In this document: positions 21,741 to 34,438 of the stretch, in pieces
Position numbering within the stretch: the stretch's first letter is position 1
Layout: each line of letters opens with the position of its first letter
NCBI GenBank assembly: GCA_038496445.1
Contig: JALMLS010000420.1
Span: 558,001 to 622,000, forward strand
Length of the DNA: 64,000 bases
Origin: Trichosphaerium sp. ATCC 40318
Taxonomy: Eukaryota; Discosea; Flabellinia; Trichosidae
Direction: 5' to 3'
The notes under the pieces: model-generated
The model's database searches: none
What the model saw: only the letters and a program-made list of their open reading frames with translations
What the model was told of the DNA's origin: nothing
Made by a program: the position numbers and the translations under genes

Positions 21741-24049
21741 TCTCCTTCTAACAATCCTACGATCCAAACTGACGGCAAGAGATTCCACCCTGTAGTTGTA
21801 CGTCTTTTTTACCTCTTTTGTTTTTTTCTCGTTTTCTTTGTGTCACGTGATTTTCGCTTTCTGGCAACTACCGTAATGATCTCTTGGGTGTTCACTTTTT
21901 TTGTTTGATAGGTTACATACACTGGTCCAAGCAGAAGCGAGAATGATGCTGCTACTTTTACCAACTTCAGATTAAACTGCGCTTTCAAGAGAGGTTCTAC
22001 AACCTGGAACATTGCTGGTTTCTTTGCTGCTGATGGTAACGCTGCTGAGTCTTCTGCTACATCTGGAAACAAATGGCGTTGTATTTTCACTCCACCACAA
22101 GATGGTACGGGTCTACTTTCTTTGCTTCAAGTGATACATAATACTAACTATACTTTCAGGTTCATACACTGTTACTGCTTCTTTCAGAACAGGTAATGAT
22201 GTCGCTTTGTCTTTGAATGCAAACGCTGGAAACCCAACTTCGTTCAATGGAAACACCAAATCTTTCTCAATCTCTGGTCTTGGTACTGACAAGAGGCACG
22301 TTTTGTTTCGTAATTTACTATTGTTTTGTCCTTCAAACAAAATATAATAAGCCTTTAGGAGAGACGGTATCTTGGAATACGTTGGTCAACATTACATGAG
22401 ATATTCTCGATCAGGAAAATACTACATCAAGGGAGGTGCAGATTCACCGGAAAACTTCTTGGGTACTCAGTTGTCTATTGGTTAAACGTGTATTTCTAAA
22501 TCTTGTTTTTTCAGCTTACTACGAATTTGACGGTACAGGCAACAAGCATAGATACCAACCTCATCGCAATGACTGGAGGAACGGAGATCCAACATGGAAG
22601 AACGGCAAGGGTAAAAACATTATTGGTAAGCAAAAAACTACACGTTTAATTGTTAAGGTCTTCTAACATGTATGAAGGTGCTTTGAACTACCTTGCAAAT
22701 AAGGGTATGAACTCAATGTACTTCTTGACAATGAACGCTCCACTCGGAGATGGTACGGATTTATATCTATCCCTAATTATTCTTACTGTTATTATAGGAA
22801 AGGACGTCTTCCCATGGACATCAACAAATAACAATGATAGATTTGAATACGATGTATCTAAACTAGCACAATGGGACATTGTCTTGACTCATATGGACAC
22901 ATTAGGTACGATCAAAGATCTGTTTGCGTTTACCACAATCCCTTACAAGTTTTCTAGGTATTATGCTTCATATTGTGACTCAAGAGACCGAGAATGATCA
23001 ACAACTCGATGGTGGTAATTTGGGACGATCAAGGAAACTTTACTATCGTGAAATGGTTGCACGTTTTGGTTATCACGTTGCTATCACGTGGAATATCGGG
23101 GAAGAAAATACTAACACCGATGCTCAAAGAAAAGCATTCATCGACTACATTGACGCTTTGGACGCTTACAAGCACTTGATTGTTGTTCACACTTATCCAA
23201 GCCAACAGGTGCGATAAAGCAGCATAGGAGTGATGTTAACTTTCTTCGCTTAGGAGGGTATTTACGGACCTCTTATTGGAAAAAGAAACTTCTTGGGAGC
23301 TTCTATTCAAAAAGGAAATCCAAACCAAGTCGCAGCAGAAACAAGAAAATGGTGGACACGCTCCGTACGAAAAAACAGAATTGAGTTGTTACATGCTAAG
23401 TTCTTTTTTCTACTAGAACAACAATGGACACAAATGGGTTGTTACATCTGATGAGATTGGGCCTGCCAATGAAGGTGTTCGCCCTGATCCTCCAAATGCT
23501 AATCACATCACTGTCCGTACTCGTGCTCTTTGGGGAAATCTCTTGCAAGGTACGTGAATTGAACATCTCAACAATCCCTGACTTGAATATAAGGTGGTGC
23601 TGGTGTTGAATGGTACTTTGGATACCAATTCCCTCACAACGATCTTAACTTGGAAGACTTCCGTTCACGTAACTCAGTATGGGGTTGGACAAAACACGCT
23701 CTTGACTTCATGGCAAGGTAAACACTCCGCTATATAAAACCTTGATAAAACTAACTCCTTTTCTTTCTCCAGACTTCCTTTTGTAAGTATGAGACCAGGT
23801 GACAATGTTGGAAACGGATACTGCTTTGAGCACAACAGATTCTTTGTCGTATCATTGCCTACTGGAGGTTCATTGAACTTAAGCAGTAAGATTGGTAGTG
23901 GCACATGGCAAGTACAATTTTTCAACCCAAGAAATGGTGTATACAATGGATTTCAGACAATCGGTAGTAACAAGAGGATCAATGCACCAAATAACCAAGA
24001 TTGGATCGCTATTGTAAAGCCACAAGGATACAATATTCCAACAAACTAA
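21008..24049 (+). CDS. Secreted CBM6 + DUF5060 glycoside-hydrolase-like protein
   Basis: Signal peptide MKLLILVVALLTSQ is in exon 1. The next exons form a CBM6 carbohydrate-binding module (GKTEAERFTGF, GGCNVGWIAATEYLEYRI, IQVRVNGALKGTISVG, TIRLTFQQSNLNLNWIQFD). A DUF5060-type beta module follows (VTYTGPSRSENDAATF, WNIAGFFAADGNAAES). The rest reads as a TIM-barrel glycosidase of the DUF4038/GH140-like kind: GKYYIKGGADSPENFLGYYE, MNSMYFLTMNAPLGD, LGIMLHIVTQETEN, VAITWNIGEENT, VVHTYPSQQEGIYG, a TSDEIGPANEGVRPD block, and GAGVEWYFGYQ. Glutamates in GEEN and SDEIG are candidate catalytic residues; this is inference. A C-terminal beta domain (VVSLPTGGSLNLSS ... DWIAIVKPQGYN) ends at TAA. Relatives I know of are mostly bacterial polysaccharide degraders, so ancient transfer is plausible. 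About a dozen introns show it is settled in this genome. Confidence 0.82.
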
Positions 24050-24548
24050 GTCATAAAAAACCTTAGTGCTCACATTATCCTCCTACTTAGTTAAAACAAT
24101 AAACTAGTTTTCATTCACTAAGCCTTTCTTAGTTTAATTCTTTTATTGTACCAGACTTAATGTACTCCTCTATTTGATTCGTTAGTCGTACCACAGATGC
24201 ACTATGGTCCGTAGATTATAGTGCTAGCATTGTATGTGTATATATTAACTAGACTTCCAACTATTTCGTTCATGAGTCAAAAGACAACAGTAGCTTCACA
24301 TTCTTAGGACGATGCTTGCTGTTAAGTGCATCTCTTATATCCAAAACTGATTCTCGTATCATGTCATCTGTTACACAAACGTTTGTAATTATAGTATAGA
24401 GTGAGCACTAAGCTTTACAAGGTGTTTACAATTTAAACACAAAAAGCCAAAGCAGCTTGGATGTGTAAACATTTGGCTATTGTTTTTACTAGCCAAAAAG
24501 CTTAGATTTGCACAGTTGTGTTTTATTTAGTGGTTATTATTTTTGGAG
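24050..24548. other. Convergent intergenic stretch
   Basis: This lies between the 3' ends of the CBM6-glycosidase gene and the S9 peptidase gene. It is AT-rich with no open gene, RNA gene or notable repeat that I can see. Confidence 0.5.
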
Positions 24549-27481
24549 TTATGTGTTATCACTGAATTCATTCTTACAAGGTGAAATATTCCGCTTCAAG
24601 AAGCGTAGTATCTCTGAAAATACCAACTTTTTGTTGTCGTATAACGTTACACCATGACCTTCATCTTCAAGTCTTAACAGACGACAAGGTACTCGATCCT
24701 GTATAATATCATAAAATTGTTCTGCTTCTGTAATAGGCACGCGCTCATCCATAGCACCTGACAAACAAGTTAGAAAACAATTTTTTGCATAAGTAAGAAA
24801 AAAAAAGGAAAAGCGAATACAAGTGGAACGAGGTTCTTGCGATACTGAGCATAAAATACAAAAAAGGAAAAGTTAATACCATAAATCATTAGAAGAGGAG
24901 CCTTCAAGTTTTCAGCCTTGTTGATGGGACTTATCATTTGTAGTACATCCAAGTCATGTTCAAGTGATCCATATTCTTTTTCACGTTTTGCACGCCTCCA
25001 AGATGCAGTGTTCTTGAGGAACGAGACATAGTTCGTAACTGTTCAGCAATTAGAAGGCAATACCACAATACCACCACAAACAAATCAGTTCGTACCTCCA
25101 CACATGCATATGCCGGCATCAAAAGCATCAGGGAACTGAGTCAAGCAGCTAAGTGTAGCAAAACCACCGTAACTAAAAAAACGTGGTAAGTATAGTTTAA
25201 CGCAAACTACTGTTTGTAAAATCTAACGTCTTAGGTACCTTCCACCCATAACGCAAACTTTGTTGCCCATGTCGTTGTCGTGTATTCTTAGGTGTTTTGC
25301 AAGACATTTTATATCTTGTATAGCATTCAAACGTAATTCTTTATCATCAAGAGCGAGGTACTTCCTTCCGTATCCTTTCAATAAGTTAAGGAGGTTTTTT
25401 TTGAGCTATTACGAACCTGCGCTTCCTCTGATATTGGGTACAACTACAGCGTAATCCATAGCAAGAAGGAATTGCACTCGAGGTTCAAATTGACATTTCG
25501 CTTGTTTTTCAGGGCCACCATGTACCATTATAATGACAGGGAACCCTTCTACAGGGCGTTCCTTTGCTTTCTAAGAGGTTTTTTTTTAGTTTTTGTTTCA
25601 TGAAATAAAGCGCAACTCTTACCGGTATGTACCGCCAGTATGGTACTTTCAAGTCATCAAAACTATTAAAGTCCCTAAGAGAAGGACATACAAACCGTGT
25701 TTGATCTAAGCCTCCGGTGTGTACATCAGTGAGTTGCCAAAATTGTATCTAGAGAAACAGCTGTTAGCAACTTCATTTGATTATGTTACTTACATTTTTT
25801 GTTCTTGTGCTTGCTACCCAGATATTGCATGGTAAAGTAGGTGTAGTAAACGATACTGCAATAAGATTTCCATCGTCACTAATACTTATAGGATCTGTCC
25901 AACACCTTGAATCCGCAGAATACAACATTCCTTCAACAGGCAAAGGTACTTTTGTTATCAGGCTTTTTCCTGAAATTTCTATTGTCGCCCTATACAAATC
26001 AATCACGTACAGCGCTAGATATAATTCTAGCATTGCGCTCTAAGGTACCTGTACAAGTTCATAAATCCGTTAATATTCTGACAAAAGAACACAAGATTGT
26101 AACCGAAGTAAAAATCACGCCGAAGAATAACAGTTTCGGGCTCAATTTCGTAGCTAGGATCGACACCCTGAATTTCATTAATACATTAGCATTAAACACA
26201 TGTTTGAGTTTAGAATAAAAAGCCGTGTACCTCAACAAAGGTTAACGTATTATTTTTAGTGTTAACAACCGCCAAACTCATCTTGTCACGTGAGAAATCT
26301 GTTGATGAATTTAGTGTTGTTGGCTTTCTTTACAAATTTTTGTACCTGTGCACACTAGTATATGATCTTCGTCCATCCATCCGACACCATACCATCTCCA
26401 TTCGTCTGTAGACTCTTTGGATAGTTGTTCTGATGACCAACTCTCTTCCTTCTTCATGACATCGTAAAGAACAAGGTTTTGATTGACATTACTTATTGTT
26501 ATTTCAATCAATAAGAATTTATCTTCTAAACTCGCACTAACTTTTGGTATAGACCGATGAATACTTGGTGTATACCTAAAGGAGAATATCAAAACGCCAG
26601 AAACCGAAACGGTTCAAAGAGGTTGATCAATCGCCAGAATGCTAGTTTCAATAAAATTGCGCTAAAACACGTGTTCACAAATTATACGTACACAAGTTGA
26701 GCAGTGTTCTTGCGAACAGGTATACGCCATCTGTAGATGGAGAACTGAGACTTCATGTCAATATTGGCTCGAAAATACATGTATCTATTAGACGCTAATA
26801 GTAGATTGTGTCTTAGTGTTTGCAATAATAATACTGTATTTAAGTTTGTACTTACTATGCGAAATTATATGCTTTGCTGCTCTGTCTGTTGTTATAAGAC
26901 GAGAGAAAACATTTGTGTCACTTGACACTTCATTGTCAATGATACCGATTTGAAATGCTTCGTTTCCGTTCATGTCAGTGTGATACACAACAGTACCTTT
27001 TATCTAGGGTTAGTTTAACGTAGAAATCAGAACTTATTAGCACCGTCTCGAAGAAAGTATGGTTGAGTGCATCGCTACGATGGATTTTAGATAGTGCAAA
27101 GAAAACTGGAGTTTTCGTGCGTACCTGTGTACTGAACGTTGTCCTGGTTGGCCACTATTAATCCTTTAACATCCTGGTCGGATAACAAGTTAATATTCAA
27201 GCCTGTACCATTGGCCGTCGAACTTCTGGATCCTAATAACGTTATACTCAATACCGTAGAGTAGGTTGTTTGGTGTGTACCACCATAATACTCCAAATCT
27301 GAAATTTGCCTTCATCTGAATCATAGCAGAAGCAGAGCTCGTATGGGCCATCCTTATGCGTAGAAGTATTAGTTTTTCCACTGTTTCTACCGATTTAGAA
27401 GCTTTTTCGCACTTTTGTAGGATTGAACGTTGGTCCTCCCGCTCTTTCTGTACGAAGATATCTTCCTCCGTTGTTACCCAT
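24549..27481 (-). CDS. Serine peptidase, S9 (prolyl oligopeptidase / acylaminoacyl-peptidase) family
   Basis: The C-terminal alpha/beta-hydrolase domain is intact: PVIIMVHGGPEKQ, VVVPNIRGSAG, the nucleophile elbow VCVMGGSYGGFATLS (the Ser codon AGT is split by an intron at about 25172-25233), GAMDERVPITEAEQFYDII with the catalytic Asp, and EDEGHGV with the His. The N-terminal part is a beta-propeller-like region with exons such as GPYELCFCYDSDEGKFQIWS and SDQDVKGLIVANQDNVQY. It should cleave small peptides or remove acylated N-terminal residues, in the cytosol since no signal is seen. The likely start is MGNNGGRYLRTERAG (27481), but ATGs at 27593 or 27601 with an added intron are possible. 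The stop is TAA at 24549-24551. It is divergent from the GshB-cyanophycin synthetase gene, with about 200 bp between the starts. Confidence 0.85.
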
Positions 27482-27673
27482 GTTAACGTCTTAAGAAATA
27501 CAGATATTTTAAGGTCTTGTCTTCTTTTGTAACGAACGTCCAGCTTAGCCTTTACCTGCTGTTCAACAATAGGATTTTGGTGGCCAAAACCATCTGAACA
27601 TCTTATGATTTTGAACAATAGTGTTTGCTTGTCAAAACATTTTTATAGTTTTTACACTCTACAAGGGCACCTC

Positions 27674-30600
27674 ATGCTTACTAAAAGTTCATCAAAGGGT
27701 GCATTGCCAATGTCTAAAGTTCAAATAGACATTTTGGTTCTTTCGGACCATCGAACGATGAAAAAGACAAATTCATTGCTTCATATCTTTGCAACGCTTG
27801 CGAAACATCCAAGCATTGGATCCGTAAGTATTGCAAGTCGAGGAAACCGAGAAAACAAGGACTTTTTCTACAACTATGGCGGACACGAGTTGGTTGTTCA
27901 GAGCGTAAAGGATTTATCAACGGAAGACTACTTGGATCAAACAAACTGCTGTAGCGCATCGGTAGTACAAAATTACCTAGCGTCAATACCCCTAACACAG
28001 TTTGTAGCTACTCGATTATGACTTTGTTTTTAACCGGTAAGTTGTTTCTTTTTCTAGACAGTATTTTTATCAAAGTCTCCATTTGCTGTTTTCAAAAAAA
28101 AACATTTCCGCGTGATAGCACGTGCAAGTATTTTTTGTGCATTTTTTTTGCCTAATTTTCTTCCTTTTTCAGCCTTTCAAGACCAGTCGCTGATGCATTC
28201 TACGATTTTTTGCACCAATTTATCAATACTGAAAATATTATAAATAACGCTGCAGGCGCACGACTTTGTGGTACGTCATTACATCCCCGAAATTGTTTCT
28301 TGAAAATAGAAAAAAAACAAACAATCAACTAAAATATTCTTCAGGATCAAAAGTGTATCTTCTTAAATTCCCGCAACTAACAACGAAAACAATCCTATGT
28401 AAAAATGTAGAAGATGTCAAATCGTTTTTTGAAGAGCATAAAGACGGTACAAAGTGAAGTTATTATCAAGCTGATTATGTAATACAGTTGGTATTGTGCT
28501 AAAGCCTCTAAATGATGGAGGAGGCAGAGGCCTTGTATCTATTAAATCGACTGGCGTATCACTGGAAGGTATGCAACTAAGTTTAAGCTCAATAGATCAT
28601 CACTGAGTTCGTTGCTAGGAAAGAAATCGCTGGGCCTGAAAGAGTTTTGGCCCATTCTTTCAAAACAGCTAGAATCAGAGCATATGATTGCTATGCGCTT
28701 CTTAAAAAATGTTGGACAAGGCGACAAGAGAGTGCTTGTTGTTAATGGCGAGATTGTTGGACAATCATTGCGTGTACCAAAGAAAGGTAACTGGATGTGC
28801 AACGTTTCTCAAGGAGGCAGTGTTGAGGCATGTGATGTTAAACCTGAAGAAGTTGTTATATTCAAAACACTTTGGGAAGATCTTTCTAAGCATGGTATTG
28901 TCATGTTCGGTTTTGATACTCTTGTTGGAGATGATGGTAAAAGAGTACTGTCAGAAATTAATCCAGGGTATGTATTTTGTAAAATACTCAGTCACGTGAT
29001 GTTAATTTTGTTGAAGAAACGTTGGTGGGTTTGTAAATGGCTTACCAAGCAATGAAGACACTTTATCAAAAACAAGCAAATTGCTTGCTAGCCATATGCT
29101 CAATATAATGAGAGGTCATGTAGAACACGGTATTGATATAGTAAAGCTTGTGACATACTATGGTCGCAACAGGTATGTTTTTGAAATCTTTACAACGTTC
29201 TGACAAGAATAGGTTTTTTGAAAGACAAGTTGTAATGGTCCTTATTGAAACAAGTCAAGTTGAGGACTTGTACATCAAAAATCGGGCCAATATTCTAAAG
29301 AGGCTACGATCAGAGTTTCTCGGATTTGAAGCTAAAGATAATGCTAACCTTGGAGACGTTACAGCGTGCCTTGGTGTTGCACTTCAAGTGCGAAAAAACA
29401 ATCGTAGTTTATCCTTTATTGTAACTTTTTAAATTAGAGTGCACGTGTAAGTGTTGCTAAGATGTATTGGAATTCTTTAAAAACAAAAATACAAGATAGT
29501 GACTATCAAGTAATTTTTGAGTACGAAGATGTTCCAGAAATGGGTGCGTAACACAAACTTTATAAAGGGGTTTTTTCTTCGTTTTTGAACATTATTGCTT
29601 CTGTGAGACAGTTTCTTACTTGCGTTTAGGAAAGTTGATCGCACGAAAGACTGTGGCGATACTCAATCTTCTTGTTACTGACTGTAACGCTTCTTTTGAT
29701 GGAATCGATAGCAAGTTTCCTATTAGTAACTATTTTCTTGGTCCAACTGTTCGTGCTATTGCTCTAGAAGCATCAAGGAACAATATTCCGTTTTCAAGAC
29801 TTGCCAAAACAAGTCAACTTATTCAGCTCGGTACGTGATACAATAACTCCGCCCGGCACCATATTAGGTTTGTTATTCTGAGTTTATCTTTAGGCCAAGG
29901 TTGTAAATCAAAGTGGTTTCGAACACTTGGTTCTTTCAACAGTAACATGAGCAACGAAATATCCGACAACAAAGAAACAACAAAGAGAATTCTTGCTAGT
30001 GTTGGTATCCCTGTACCACGTGGTCTTGTTTGTTCAAATTTGGCTGATGTGTTGGCTGCAAGTAATAAGCTTGGATGGCCTCTCGTCACAAAGCCAACCG
30101 ATTCTAAGGGAGGCAATGGTATCACTGTTGATATAAACGATGAAGAAAGTCTCAAGCAGGGTAAGTGCTTACCGTACTAGATCGTTGCATAGATTTACGA
30201 CTAACAATTAACTAGGGTATGAATTCGCTTTGCAGTTCTCTGCCAAAGTAATTTTGGAGCGTTATGTCAGAGGAAACGACTATAGAGTTTTAGTTGTATA
30301 CGACGAAGTCGTAGCAGTTACGCACAGGCTACCAGCTTTTGTGGATGGTGCGTACCCTGAGAAGTATTTTTGATTGGACTGGTACTAACAATGGCTTCAG
30401 GTAATGGTGTTAACACAGTCCAAGAGCTCATAGAAATAACAAACAAAGATCCAAGACGAGGACAATCTCATGAGAATGTTCTTACTAAGATTAAGATCGA
30501 TGGACCTCTTATTTCAACGTTAAAGAAGCAAGAAATGGATTTAAATACTGTTCCAAAAGATGGATTGCGAGTGTGGGTGAAAAGTACTGCTAACTTGTCA

Positions 30601-32558
30601 ACTGGTGGTAAGTCTTAGCTTATTATGTTTGACTTGAAAACTGGAGTAATGCATTTTAGGTGTCGGTATTGATGTGACCGACAGTATTCACTACCAAAAT
30701 AAAATTTTGTGTTTGCGTGCAGCTAAAGCAATTGGTTTAGATGTTACTGGAATTGGTGAGTGCAAGGAGAATGCAGTTCTTTTTTTCTCAGTTTTTTCCA
30801 CTTTTTTTTACATGCGTATTTGGTGCTTACTGTTTCGCAGATATTCTCACCACTGATATTTCTCAACCAATAACAGAAATCGGGGGTGTTATTATTGAAG
30901 TTAATTCAAGGCCTGGTACAAGAATGCACTTATCCCCATATCAGGTACGATCAGCTTGTTTGTTGGGTTTTTTATCGTTTTTTTTAACCTTATTTTCAGG
31001 GAAAACCTCGTGATCCAACGCCAAAAGTAATATCTCACATGTTCCCATCATTATCCGCTCGTATTCCTATAGTTGCCATCGCAGGTAGTTTGGGAAAGAC
31101 AACAACCGCAAAGATGGTTCAGCATATCCTACAGTACGCCAATTTTATAAAAACCACCTTCAAAGTCACTCCAGCTTACCATCTTCCATAGGAACACAGC
31201 TTATAATGTACGCTTAATTCTTGGAATATCAATGGTCGTAATTCAATGTTTGTTGACTCTTGCTAGGTCGGAATGGCTGTCACGGATGGTATTTTCGTTC
31301 AAGGAGTTCAATACCAGACAAGAAGCGCTCATGATTCTTGGGGTGCAAAGACGATTCTTAGAGATCCTACAGTCACTATTGCTTTACTTGAGCTTTCTCC
31401 AGATACAATCCTAAAGCAAGGATTGGTATACGGAGAATGTGATATCGCTGTACTTACAGGCATAAATGATAACTCCGAACTCCTAAAAAAAACAGCTCTT
31501 GGAACTGTTTCTGAGCCTTTGGAAGGGTTAGTATTGAAATCACTGAAACCTGAAGGAAGCACAGCTGTAGTAGATATTGATAACGATGAAATGGGATCTT
31601 TGATTAACGTACCAAAAGACTATCTTGAAAAACTCCCACTTAACAGCTACCACTAGAATTATCCTGGAGTAAACTTTATTTACATAACGACTAATCTCGA
31701 TCACCCTCTTCTACAGACCCAGGATTTTATTGAGAACGGAACTGCTGTTGTTGTAAGAGATGCCTCTATCTGTATTATGAAAGGCACAAAGGTCACACAG
31801 GTATTTAGCAATAGGACCTTCAACACTTACTGTTTCAGTTTTTCTCATTTTTTTTGAAGGTAATTGATTTGAAGCTCATCCCTGCAACGTTTCATGGAAT
31901 TCTTGAAGTGAATGTCTATAACTGTTTGTCAGCATTCGCTACTGCTTATGCTCTGGGTATACGTGTCGAAAAGATAAAATATGCGTTGAATTCCCTTCGA
32001 ATTCAAGCTATCCCTGGAAAGATGAACATCTTCTCTTATGTAAATGGTTCACATATCTTGGTGGACTCTCCGTCTTCGTTGACAGCAATTTCTGCGTTGG
32101 CGAAGTTTGTACAGCGTATGAAGACTGGCCCTTTGAATGTAAGTCATGCCACCAAAGATGTCTAGTAGTACTAACAAGCTTATTTAAGGTCGTTAGAGCA
32201 ACAATTTTAAGTGCACTTTCGACAAACTTGACAACCAAGTTTATTGAGATTTACAGTGCCAAGCTTTCTCAAGTGTTTGATAAGGCTTTGGTAGTCACAA
32301 GTGTTGCTCAAAACAAGTACATTGAGATGTTACCTAACAATACACCTAACGTATGTATCATTGTAAAGACTTACATTCTTTGGCTTATACCTTTTTTTAC
32401 AGGCACCAACAGTTGTGTTCATGAAAGCTTCTTTGGAAAGCTCGATCACTTACAGCTTGGATATGCTAAGAGGAAACCAAGAGTTATTAGTAGTCATGAC
32501 AGATAGACCTTCAATAGTCGTTGAAATGCTTGAAGATACATGTGTTCCTTTATCTTAA
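27674..32558 (+). CDS. cphA-like: GshB-type ATP-grasp fused to cyanophycin synthetase (CphA)
   Basis: Residues of about 1-330 match bacterial glutathione synthetase GshB: VQIDILVLSDHRTMKKTNSL, LDYDFVFNRLSRPVADAFYD, VGIVLKPLNDGGGRGLVSI, GQGDKRVLVVNGEIVGQSLR, and MFGFDTLVGDDGKRVLSEIN. In frame after it (GRNRFFERQVVMVLIE) begins the CphA N-domain (VIFEYEDVPEMGKLIARKTV). The CphA ATP-grasp follows (DNKETTKRILASVGIPVPRG, WPLVTKPTDSKGGNGI, VILERYVRGNDYRVLVV, KDPRRGQSHENVLTKI, and ANLSTGGVGIDVTD). The Mur-ligase-like module comes last (RIPIVAIAGSLGKTTTAKM P-loop, AVLTGINDN, GILEVNVYNCLSAFATAYAL). CphA polymerises aspartate and arginine into cyanophycin. The extra GshB module could make or ligate a building block; that is inference. 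More than fifteen introns prove a eukaryotic gene. The start is 27674 or 27710 (MSKVQIDIL); the stop is TAA 32556-32558. P-loop GSLGKT replaces the usual GTNGKT. Confidence 0.9.
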
Positions 32559-32713
32559 TCCAAATGAAGAAAAAAAAAGAAACTCTTGCTTGTAAATAAA
32601 ACCTATAACTATGACTTACTATATTTGTGAGAATGCTATGATACCTTCGCATTTTCTTTCTGTTTTTACATTTATTATCAGCTGTACACAATTAGGGCTT
32701 TTAGTTCTCCACT

Positions 32714-34438
32714 TCACAAGAACAAGTGTTTTGACCTTACTTTAAGAATTCTAAGGAACCACAGTGAGTAAAAAGTTTATGTGGAGTGGATTATAGTTAC
32801 CTCTGTATAGAACGTTTGTTTCTTTCATTAGAGAAGTCGTCAAGTGACCAATCTAACTCTGGATAATATCTTTTAAGTAATTTTGGCATTAGTATTGTAA
32901 ATGTTCTTCCTTTATAGTCACACAGCTGCTGATATGATACACGACACCTAAAGCAGTGAATTAATTTCATTAAGCAAAATGTGAGTCATACCAATCACGT
33001 GGGTTTGATATATTCAATGATAACTCAAGTTCCCTTATATACCTTCTCACGTTGTTCCATTTACCCCAAAAGTTATGTCTATAAGAGAATGAGATCATGT
33101 GTGACATGTAAACGGGCTCCCGTGACATACTTGACTGGGTATTGTGAGTCATACCACGTATACTCAGGGTAGGCGACTTTTAGTACATCACGCATGGAAC
33201 TGTACCTGTACGCACGTTCAATGAATGTAAAGGAAAAAATTCTAAACATACCTTCTACGAAGGTGATACCCTCCATACTTTTGTACTACTTTCCATGATG
33301 ACTTGTCGTACCAATCTGATAATATCCGTATGTTAAGTCGACTACCAATATCGTCAAGCAAGGCACGATAGTGTAAACCATTCTTCTCCTGAAGCGACAA
33401 TGAAGCGTTTTTGTTCGCAGACCTTATTTTTTGTTAATTTTTACTGTGAAAAGACTTCAATGTAAATTTGTACCGTAGTGACCTCCAATCATGCCCAGGG
33501 TACATCTTTTCAAGAGCCTTATCAATGTTACCACCGTATCTTTGAATCTGATTAGAAAAGAACTACAACAAAAAACGAAGTTGATTGTACTTGTGATTGA
33601 CTATGGTGCCTACACCACATTCTGCTTTTGCCAGTATCTCGCTTGGAACCTTTACCCAATCCAATAATATCTTCACACCCTTTTCACGCCCAAGTTTATC
33701 AAAACGCATACGTTGATTGTCAATACTATCCCAATACCTTTGAGGTGCATTCCTTTATCCAAAAATTAGTTTCAAAACAAAAAGTTCTACTCAGTACTTG
33801 AATCTCCATGCTTCCCAGTTATGTTTAGAAAAGTTTGATTGCATTAAGTTGTACAAAGAGTGGTTATACCTTGATTGAAGTGTAAGTAAATCATAAAAGG
33901 GAACAGAGTTATCGACTCTAATACAAAAAAAAATCATACTTGTTTAGTAAAGTACCACCATTTGCTCTTGCAAAGTCTTCAGTGCTAATGTCATACCACC
34001 CACCAAGCTCTTTTATACCAAAATCACGTGCAATTGCATTTATGAGGGATATTCTGTTTGCTTTGATATCTAAGAAGCCCTCCTTTGTCTTGCTAATACG
34101 TGCAAAAAAAATTTAATAAAATAGTTTTATTGCTCTTCAAAAAAAAGTGGAGTACGTACTTGAATCGCCACGGGATCCATTCAAAGTCAGGGTACAGTAC
34201 TCCAAGTGTATCTGGTATAGAAGAGCTGTATCTACGAACACCTTAATTACGCTGATACACAGATGTGACGCTTTTTTTTTGGTTTGTACTTTTTTACAAT
34301 TTCTAAGGCTTCGTTTGCATCTTGTTTGGTGAAGGTAGTATTGTACCAATCACCGATTAAATGAACACGAAGTGCTTCAGCAGTATTCTCGAACACTTGG
34401 TGTTGGTTGCGTAAGATTTCAGGTGTCACTGAGATCAA
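32714..34438 (-). CDS. DWY-repeat protein (no nuclease domain), hypothetical
   Basis: This is a multi-exon gene starting MISVTPEILRNQHQVFENTA. It is built from repeated units of about 70-80 residues. Each has a helical half ending in DWY (LRVHLIGDWYNTTF, IKELGGWYDIS, KILLDWVKV, NIRILSDWYDKSS, NISNPRDWYDSHF), then a second half of the form Y..SL...L...YP.F.W.PWRF (IPDTLGVLYPDFEWIPWRF, IDKALEKMYPGHDWRSLR, RDVLKVAYPEYTW, LLKRYYPELDW). I do not know the family name. The same units occur in the gene at 45461-47721, which also has a nuclease-like C-terminus; this one ends without it (ILKVRSKHLFL, TGA 32714-32716). There is no signal peptide. The repeats suggest a binding scaffold, possibly for nucleic acid, by analogy with its nuclease-tailed relative. 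Confidence 0.7.

Noticed and set aside
25172-25240. Loss of the catalytic serine in the S9 peptidase (GGR in place of GGS)
   Set aside because: The Arg reading comes from running into the intron. Splicing AG to T restores AGT (Ser) in GGSYGGF.
27674-32558. Bacterial contamination as the source of the GshB-CphA gene
   Set aside because: The frame is interrupted by many short introns with the same GTAC-type donors and TAG acceptors as neighbouring eukaryotic genes, and exons only join in frame after removing them.
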